A stretch of DNA of 10,083 bases from Aliarcobacter sp. (lineage in GTDB: Bacteria; Campylobacterota; Campylobacteria; Campylobacterales; Arcobacteraceae), in assembly GCA_023268955.1 (NCBI GenBank), contig JALRJW010000274.1:1-10083 (forward strand), written 5' to 3'. Positions 5,260 through 10,083 of this stretch are shown piece by piece; the stretch's first letter is position 1, and each line of letters begins with the position of its first letter. The notes under the pieces were generated by a model. That model was not told the origin of the DNA, ran no database searches, and saw only the letters and a list, made by a program, of their open reading frames with translations. Position numbers and translations under genes: made by a program.

Positions 5260-7914
5260 ATGCAATCAATTTTAAGTAATATATCATTAAAATCCAAATT
5301 ACAAATACTTACAATAGTGCCCTTATTTGCACTATTTTATTTTGTAATTTCAACTTTATCTGTTTCATTTAGTCAAGTAAATAATGTAACTGAACTTAAA
5401 CAAATGGTTAAATTAGTTAAATCGACGGTTTCTTTATTAGATACACAAGCAGTTGAAAGAAGTTTAACTGGACAATTTATAAATGATTACAATGAAGAAA
5501 TTGATAAAAAATTAACTAATCAAAGAGAAATCTTAAATAATGAATATAAAAATCTTGAAGATTTTTTAAATAAAACTACTCTAATCCCATTAAGTTTAAA
5601 AAATAATCTATTAGATCAATTGAAAAAATCTACAGACACAATAAATCAAGTAAGAAGCCAAATCAAAGCTGATAATTTAGAAAATGTAAGAACAGTTAAT
5701 GCTTTAAATTTTTATTCTACTTTAAATAATAATATTCTAAAACTATTATTGTCTATCTCAAATTATCCAAATCAGCCAGATATAGTTTCTCAAATAATTG
5801 CAACATATAATCTTTTAGCTTCGAAGGATGATTCCTACTTAATCAAATCTTTTGCTAACAATCTACTTTATGAGTTAACAAAAGATAATCAAGAAGAATT
5901 AGAAGCTGCTATTATTTACAATCAACTAAAAATAAAAAGTTTACTAAACAGTGAAAATGAAAAAATTGAAACTTTTTTAAAAATTGCCTCGCCTAATAAT
6001 ATTTCTTTCTATGAAACAATTTTAAAGGAAACAAAATTAAACGATTACAATGATTTCATAAATTTATTAGCAAATGATAGTGAAGTAGATATGTATGCAG
6101 GTGAAAATGATCAATTTAATAAACTTGTTGAAGTTAAACTTCAAATGATTCAAAAAATACAAGAAAAAGCATTAAATAACTTAAGTAAATCACTAGAAAA
6201 TTATGAATCAAAAGCGCAAGTTTCACTTACTACTAATATTATTATAGGAACTATAGTTTTACTAATTACTTTGGCTTTAGGTTTTGTAATTTATAGAAAA
6301 ATCGATTCCGATATGAATTTATTGAAAAAAAATCTTTTAGATTTCTTTGAATTTCTTTCTAAGAAAAAAGAAGACATCTCTATTTCAAATGTAGATGGGA
6401 AAGATGAATTTGCAATATTAATCAACAGTATTAATAAGGAAGTTTTAAAAACTAAAGAAATTACTTCTAAAGATAATGAGGTATTAAAAGAAATTGATGA
6501 AGTTATAGGAAGGATTGAAAGTGGGTTTTTCAATTATACTGTAAAAAATGATGCAGGAAGTGAAGCTGTAAATAGCTTAAAAAAGAGTGTTAATAATATG
6601 ATAAAAATTACAAAAGATAAACTTGATGTTATCAAATTGATTTTAAATGCTTATGAAAACTATAAATACAATTTCAAATTAAATGATGAACAGATGAAGG
6701 GTATTACTGGAAATATTGGTACACTAAATAGTTCTCTTTACGCCCTTGGTAATGATATATCAATTTTCATGGCAACTTTTAGTAATGTAATAGATAAATT
6801 AAACCATAATACTTCTATTTTAACAGATACATCTTCTACTCTTTCAAATGGTTCAAAAGTTCAATCAGAGTCAATTGAGCAAACTGTTAGCTCTATAAAT
6901 GATATTACAAATACTATTTCTACTAATGCACAAAATGTAAACATGATGTCAATATTATCAGATGAGTTAAATGAAACTGCAATCAATGGTAATAAACTTG
7001 CTTTAAATACTTCAAAAGCAATGGATGAGATAAATCACAGAGTAGAGCAAATAAATGAAGCTATTACAATTATTGATCAAATTGCATTCCAAACTAATAT
7101 TTTATCTTTAAATGCAGCTGTTGAAGCAGCAACTGCTGGAGAAGCTGGAAAAGGTTTTGCTGTTGTTGCAGCTGAAGTTAGAAATTTAGCAAACAGAAGT
7201 GCTGAAGCAGCTAAAGATATCAAAAATTTAGTTGAAGATGCTTCAGCAAAAGCTAATGATGGTAAAAATGTAGCTACAGATATGATCCATGGCTATGATG
7301 ACTTGCAAGAAAAAATATCTAAAACAAAAGATATTATTGATAATGTAAATAAAAATTCTAATGAACAAAAAACTAAAATTCTTACAATTAATGATGCTGT
7401 AAATAAATTAGAATTAGCCGCTAAAAATAATGAAGAAGGGATTAAGAATCTTACAATATTATCAAGTGAAATTGAAAAGTTATCTTCAGAAATGGAATCG
7501 ATTATAAGTATTGCTGAATTTGATCCAGATTATAAGAATATGACTTGTGATGTAAATCTAATTAATGATGTTTTTCAACAAAAACATTTACATATAAACT
7601 ACAAAGTTGAGCAGTTTAAGGATTTAAATAACTTTAAACAATTTGATATTATTGACTGTGAACACTGTGAACTTGGTTTATGGATGAAAGAAAAAGAAAA
7701 ACAAAATCTTAAATTTACTAAAATTCCTCAATGGGAAGAACTAAAAATAACTCATACTGTAGTTCATCAAAATATTCAAGATTATGTAAACTTAAATTCA
7801 CAAAAGCTTCCTCAAAGTGAGATGATCAAAAAAGCTGAAGAGATAGAGAAAAATACGATTGAGATATTTAAAAAACTGGATAATATTTTAAAAGCGAACT
7901 GCTCAATAAATTAA
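5260..7914 (+). CDS. Methyl-accepting chemotaxis protein with NIT-like sensor and C-terminal CZB domain
   Basis: This 884-residue transmembrane chemoreceptor would pass signals to CheA/CheW at the inner membrane. TM1 is about residues 14-36 and TM2 about 324-345, enclosing a long, almost entirely helical periplasmic region. The LLDTQAVERSLTGQFI block (59-74) and the two-bundle layout resemble the NIT (nitrate/nitrite-sensing) domain family, though the ligand cannot be read from sequence. A HAMP-like segment follows (346-400, ending DEFAILINSIN), then two more HAMP-like repeats (about 405-450 and 455-500). The MCP signalling tip is the conserved 605-655 block (IDQIAFQTNILSLNAAVEAA, then AGKGFAVVAAEVRNLA). 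The C-terminus (about 770-870) matches the chemoreceptor zinc-binding CZB pattern, with candidate ligands H778, C803 (CELGLW), H832 and H836. It has its own promoter, is not seen in the C. jejuni version of this cluster as I recall it, and its stop overlaps azlD. The domain calls other than MCP are motif-based. Confidence 0.92.
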   Translation: MQSILSNISLKSKLQILTIVPLFALFYFVISTLSVSFSQVNNVTELKQMVKLVKSTVSLLDTQAVERSLTGQFINDYNEEIDKKLTNQREILNNEYKNLEDFLNKTTLIPLSLKNNLLDQLKKSTDTINQVRSQIKADNLENVRTVNALNFYSTLNNNILKLLLSISNYPNQPDIVSQIIATYNLLASKDDSYLIKSFANNLLYELTKDNQEELEAAIIYNQLKIKSLLNSENEKIETFLKIASPNNISFYETILKETKLNDYNDFINLLANDSEVDMYAGENDQFNKLVEVKLQMIQKIQEKALNNLSKSLENYESKAQVSLTTNIIIGTIVLLITLALGFVIYRKIDSDMNLLKKNLLDFFEFLSKKKEDISISNVDGKDEFAILINSINKEVLKTKEITSKDNEVLKEIDEVIGRIESGFFNYTVKNDAGSEAVNSLKKSVNNMIKITKDKLDVIKLILNAYENYKYNFKLNDEQMKGITGNIGTLNSSLYALGNDISIFMATFSNVIDKLNHNTSILTDTSSTLSNGSKVQSESIEQTVSSINDITNTISTNAQNVNMMSILSDELNETAINGNKLALNTSKAMDEINHRVEQINEAITIIDQIAFQTNILSLNAAVEAATAGEAGKGFAVVAAEVRNLANRSAEAAKDIKNLVEDASAKANDGKNVATDMIHGYDDLQEKISKTKDIIDNVNKNSNEQKTKILTINDAVNKLELAAKNNEEGIKNLTILSSEIEKLSSEMESIISIAEFDPDYKNMTCDVNLINDVFQQKHLHINYKVEQFKDLNNFKQFDIIDCEHCELGLWMKEKEKQNLKFTKIPQWEELKITHTVVHQNIQDYVNLNSQKLPQSEMIKKAEEIEKNTIEIFKKLDNILKANCSIN

Positions 7915-8231
7915 AAATATTGAACTAATGCCATGTAAAATATTGTACCACCAAATATAGATATTAGATAATTTTTTAGTAAAAGATGAATTGCTATTGT
8001 AAAAGAGATTGATAATATCTCTTTTGCACCATAATATGTGTTAATAAAATCTACATCTTTAATAGAATAAACAACAAGTATTGTCATAATTGTTGCGGGG
8101 AAATATTTTTGTAAATACTCTAAACTTTTTGGCAAATGATTTTTTGTAAAAAATAAAAAAGGAAAAGCTCTAGTAAACAAATTTACTAAAGCCATCACTG
8201 CTATTGCAACATAAATTTCAAATTCGCTCAT
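7911..8231 (-). CDS. azlD: Branched-chain amino-acid transport protein AzlD
   Basis: AzlD is the small membrane partner of AzlC; the pair exports branched-chain amino acids (or analogues such as azaleucine in Bacillus). The 106-residue protein has about four hydrophobic segments (about 5-25, 43-60, 68-86 and 88-104). It carries the family pattern RAFPFLFF (21-28) followed by LPKSLEYLQKYFPATIMTILVVYS. Its ATG overlaps the azlC stop codon in ATGA, so translation is coupled. Its stop codon shares the sequence TTAA with the stop of the convergent chemoreceptor gene. The family assignment is firm; the exact substrate is inferred. Confidence 0.9.
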   Translation of the reverse strand: MSEFEIYVAIAVMALVNLFTRAFPFLFFTKNHLPKSLEYLQKYFPATIMTILVVYSIKDVDFINTYYGAKEILSISFTIAIHLLLKNYLISIFGGTIFYMALVQYF

Positions 8232-8923
8232 TTTTCTTCTTTAACTTCAATTTTATACTTAAATATAAACAAAAAAATCAATGAAATAAGTATTGAGAAA
8301 ACTAACATTTTATCACTTGGTATAACAATTAAGGCAAAAATAGAAGTTACAAATGCTATTACAAAAGGTATAGGATTCCTAAGTTTTTTATATTGTTCAA
8401 TGCATAAAACTATAAATAATGCTGTTAAAGAAAACTCCAAACCAGCTGTATTAAACTCTATATTTGACCCAATTATAGCTCCAAGAGTAGAGCCTATTAA
8501 CCAATAACTTTGATTAAATAAAGTCAAAAAGAAATAATACCAAGGCTTTTTTAACTGCTCTTCTTCATCAATTGTTGTTAATAAAGCATAAGTTTCATCA
8601 GTAAGGCCAAAGATTAGATATGGTTTTAATTTTCCTGTTTTTTTATATTTTTTTAATAAAGATAAACCATAAAATGATTGTCTTAGATTTACAAACCAAG
8701 AAGCAATTGCAATATCTATAAATCCAGCTTTAATATTAAAAAAATTAATAGCAACAAACTGTAAAGCACCTGCATATATAAATATTGACATCAAAGGAGC
8801 TAAATACCATGAATAATCAAATGATACTAACAATAAACCAAAAGCAAAACCAAGCACTCCATATCCCATCATAACAGGAATAGAGACTTTAAAAGCTGTT
8901 TGAATTTCCCTTTGATATTTCAT
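8228..8923 (-). CDS. azlC: Branched-chain amino-acid exporter large subunit AzlC
   Basis: AzlC is the main permease subunit of the AzlCD (LIV-E family) exporter in the inner membrane. The 231 residues contain seven to eight hydrophobic segments. Family blocks are visible: VMMGYGVLGFAFGLLL (17-32), SIFIYAGALQFVAINFF (46-62), IASWFVNLRQSFYGLSLL (73-90) and FGLTDETYALL (105-115). The C-terminus is short and Lys/Glu-rich. No Shine-Dalgarno sequence is obvious before the ATG, which lies 5 nt after the stop codon of the SspB-like gene, so translation is probably coupled. It shares the minus-strand operon with pabC, the SspB-like gene and azlD. Confidence 0.93.
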   Translation of the reverse strand: MKYQREIQTAFKVSIPVMMGYGVLGFAFGLLLVSFDYSWYLAPLMSIFIYAGALQFVAINFFNIKAGFIDIAIASWFVNLRQSFYGLSLLKKYKKTGKLKPYLIFGLTDETYALLTTIDEEEQLKKPWYYFFLTLFNQSYWLIGSTLGAIIGSNIEFNTAGLEFSLTALFIVLCIEQYKKLRNPIPFVIAFVTSIFALIVIPSDKMLVFSILISLIFLFIFKYKIEVKEEK

Positions 8924-8928
8924 TTATT

Positions 8929-9366
8929 TTATGAGAATCTTTTATTATTTGGATTATTTTTAAAAACACTCATTGAGTCTTTTTTTTCTTCTTTTTTATT
9001 AAATTTTTCAACTGTTGCAACAGGGTTTAGATATAAAATTGAATCATCAATAACTATTTGAAAAACACTATGCAAAGGTACTTTAACAAGTGAACCAAAA
9101 TTTTCAGCACCAAAACCAGCTTCAAATGAAATATATTCATCATCAACAACTATCGTTGTATATGTATAATTAGCAAGTGTAAAAAGTGAAAATTTTTGAA
9201 GTTGAGATTTAATACTATCTGGTAAATCAGGACTAAATGTTGTAGCTTCAACATTTGCAGTTATTGAAAACTCTTGATTCTCATGTATTAAAAATTCGAA
9301 AATTTCTTTTATTTGTTCACTAACTAATTCTTTATAATTTTTATCTTCTAATATATTTGAAACCAT
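8929..9366 (-). CDS. SspB-like protein (possible ClpXP adaptor)
   Basis: This 145-residue soluble protein is not annotated by any motif I can read with certainty, but its layout follows SspB, the adaptor that hands ssrA-tagged proteins to ClpXP. An N-terminal helix (YKELVSEQIKEIFEFLIHEN, 11-30) is followed by beta-rich segments: SITANVEA (34-41), SLFTLANYTYTTIVV (60-74), DDEYISFEAGFG (75-86), VKVPLHSVFQIVID (94-107) and LYLNPVA (111-117). In E. coli SspB the matching parts read DEVRFNARFGGIPRQVSVPLAAVLAI. The tail (120-145) is charged, Asn-rich and probably flexible; a ClpX-docking motif like that of E. coli is not obvious. The start has AAGGA overlapping the pabC stop codon, with 7 nt spacing. 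It lies between pabC and azlC with minimal gaps. Alternative: an unrelated beta-sandwich protein of unknown function. Confidence 0.55.
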   Translation of the reverse strand: MVSNILEDKNYKELVSEQIKEIFEFLIHENQEFSITANVEATTFSPDLPDSIKSQLQKFSLFTLANYTYTTIVVDDEYISFEAGFGAENFGSLVKVPLHSVFQIVIDDSILYLNPVATVEKFNKKEEKKDSMSVFKNNPNNKRFS

Positions 9367-9375
9367 TTTTTTTCC

Positions 9376-9936
9376 TTATAAAATTTCATAATCATCTATA
9401 ATATCAAAATCTATCATAGCATTCATAAGTGCTAGTTTATCTGCACCTTTTAAAAAGTCTAAATCTATATCTTTTTCTTGAATCTCTTTATCATCTAAAT
9501 ATCTTTGTCTAGTTGTTCCATTTAATAGTGGTTTTTTTGGTGTATACCAAATATTATCAACAAAAACAGCAATATTTGCAATACTAGTATCAGTTAAAAG
9601 TCCATTTTTAAAAATCATAATTTCATCGGCTTCTTCTTTTTTTGAAAAAAGTTCATCAAGTTTTGCTCTATCAAGATATTTTTTTGAATAATCAATATCA
9701 TCGCAAACAACAATCTTAAAGCTTTTTATCTCTCTTTTTTTATACTCAAAAAACTCTACATTTATAATTTCATCATCATTGTAAATCAATTTGCATCTGT
9801 AAAGTTTTGAAGATGGAGGATAGATATACTCTGCTAAATTTAGCTCTTTTGAAATGGTTTTTAAAACTCTTCTTAGATGATAATCTAAATTAAAAACTTC
9901 AAAATCATCACATTTAATTGTTTCAAAATATTCCAT
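9376..9936 (-). CDS. pabC: Aminotransferase class IV protein, PabC-like (4-amino-4-deoxychorismate lyase)
   Basis: PabC-type enzymes use pyridoxal phosphate to release pyruvate from aminodeoxychorismate and give p-aminobenzoate for folate synthesis. This version has 186 residues, against about 270 in E. coli; similarly short forms occur in Campylobacterota. Visible blocks are ETIKC and FNLDYHLRR (5-23), the PLP-lysine candidate K86 in KKYLDRAKL, LLTDTSIAN (113-121) and LLNGTTRQRYL (137-147). The usual Glu in the VTE motif is Asp116 here. The start is the ATG at 9934-9936, with AAGG 6 nt upstream; a longer TTG-started reading from 9969 is less likely because family members begin near MxxFETIKC. 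No pabA or pabB is in the window. Both the ribosome-binding site and the start codon lie in a long predicted RNA stem. A related class IV enzyme cannot be fully excluded. Confidence 0.8.
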   Translation of the reverse strand: MEYFETIKCDDFEVFNLDYHLRRVLKTISKELNLAEYIYPPSSKLYRCKLIYNDDEIINVEFFEYKKREIKSFKIVVCDDIDYSKKYLDRAKLDELFSKKEEADEIMIFKNGLLTDTSIANIAVFVDNIWYTPKKPLLNGTTRQRYLDDKEIQEKDIDLDFLKGADKLALMNAMIDFDIIDDYEIL

Positions 9937-10030
9937 TATTAGCCTTCGTATAATACATTTATCAATCAAAGTTTAAAATATTGATTGAAGTTCTATGAAA
10001 CTCATAGCTCTCACAAAGGCTAACAATAAA
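9932..10030 (-). promoter_or_regulatory. Predicted structured mRNA leader that sequesters the pabC start
   Basis: In minus-strand RNA the segment 10030-10012 can pair with 9950-9932 over 19 continuous positions: 14 Watson-Crick and 5 G.U. The stem contains the pabC AAGG (9943-9946) and AUG (9934-9936). Between the arms are two more hairpins: CTATGA/TCATAG (9993-9998 and 10002-10007, 3-nt loop) and an 8-bp stem (9962-9969 and 9981-9988, 11-nt loop). Together they make a three-way junction. All five non-Watson-Crick positions are A-C in the plus strand and G.U only in the minus strand, which supports a minus-strand RNA. The ligand or trigger, if any, is unknown. Confidence 0.5.
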
Positions 10031-10083
10031 CAAGTTTCTTGCCTTTTTGGACTTAGTACCAGCACATAAAACGTCTTGTGTTA
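10031..10083. other. Unassigned right edge, GC-richer than nearby intergenic DNA
   Basis: No recognisable gene. On the minus strand one frame stays open from the edge to a stop at 9962-9964, reading ...SKKARNLFIVSLCESYEFHRTS..., but its codons (TCC, AGC, GAG, AAC, TTG) are unlike the A/T-ending usage of neighbouring genes. A 4-bp inverted repeat CAAG/CTTG (10031-10041) is present. It may be the end of an upstream gene, part of a structured transcript, or the edge of an RNA operon. Confidence 0.3.

Noticed and set aside
9937..9969. Longer TTG-started form of the PabC-like protein
   Set aside because: The extra 11 residues do not resemble the family, and the ATG at 9936 has AAGG at proper spacing.
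10012..10083. 3' end of a 23S rRNA gene on the minus strand
   Set aside because: The short string GGTACTAA resembles the end of 23S rRNA, but the bases before and after it do not follow the conserved rRNA sequence, so a match of about eight bases is not enough.

Overview
The window is a chromosomal segment of a low-GC, Gram-negative member of the Campylobacterota, most likely Arcobacteraceae (Arcobacter sensu lato). Three things point there: very AT-rich intergenic DNA with A/T-ending codons, protein sequences of campylobacterial type (AhpC, FdxA, a short PabC), and the gene order divergent ahpC / fdxA-ndk-DUF177-rpmF-plsX-fabH, which I recall as also present in Campylobacter jejuni. No mobile element, CRISPR array, tRNA or recognisable rRNA was found.

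Layout from left to right. On the minus strand lies the 5' part of rho (transcription terminator, cut by the window edge). Upstream of it, also on the minus strand, is ahpC, a 2-Cys peroxiredoxin with its own strong terminator; the rho promoter sits directly against that terminator. A 297-bp AT-rich divergent control region separates ahpC from the plus-strand fdxA, a 2[4Fe-4S] ferredoxin. After the fdxA terminator comes a tightly packed plus-strand cluster: ndk (nucleotide balance), a YceD/DUF177 protein, rpmF (ribosomal protein L32), plsX and fabH. The last two begin phospholipid and fatty-acid synthesis, so the cluster couples ribosome assembly to membrane lipid supply. A weak AT-rich hairpin follows fabH. 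Next is a single large chemoreceptor gene with its own promoter, predicted to combine a NIT-like periplasmic sensor, HAMP-like linkers, an MCP signalling hairpin and a C-terminal zinc-binding CZB domain.

The right third is a compact minus-strand operon read from right to left: pabC-like lyase (folate branch), an SspB-like small protein, azlC and azlD (branched-chain amino-acid exporter). Its last stop codon overlaps the chemoreceptor stop codon tail to tail.

Most of the window is ordinary housekeeping DNA. The two observations most worth following are a 99-nt structured leader that would bury the pabC ribosome-binding site and start codon in a 19-pair stem, whose five non-Watson-Crick positions are all G.U in the minus-strand RNA, and the small protein resembling the ClpXP adaptor SspB. 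No clearly new multi-gene system is visible.
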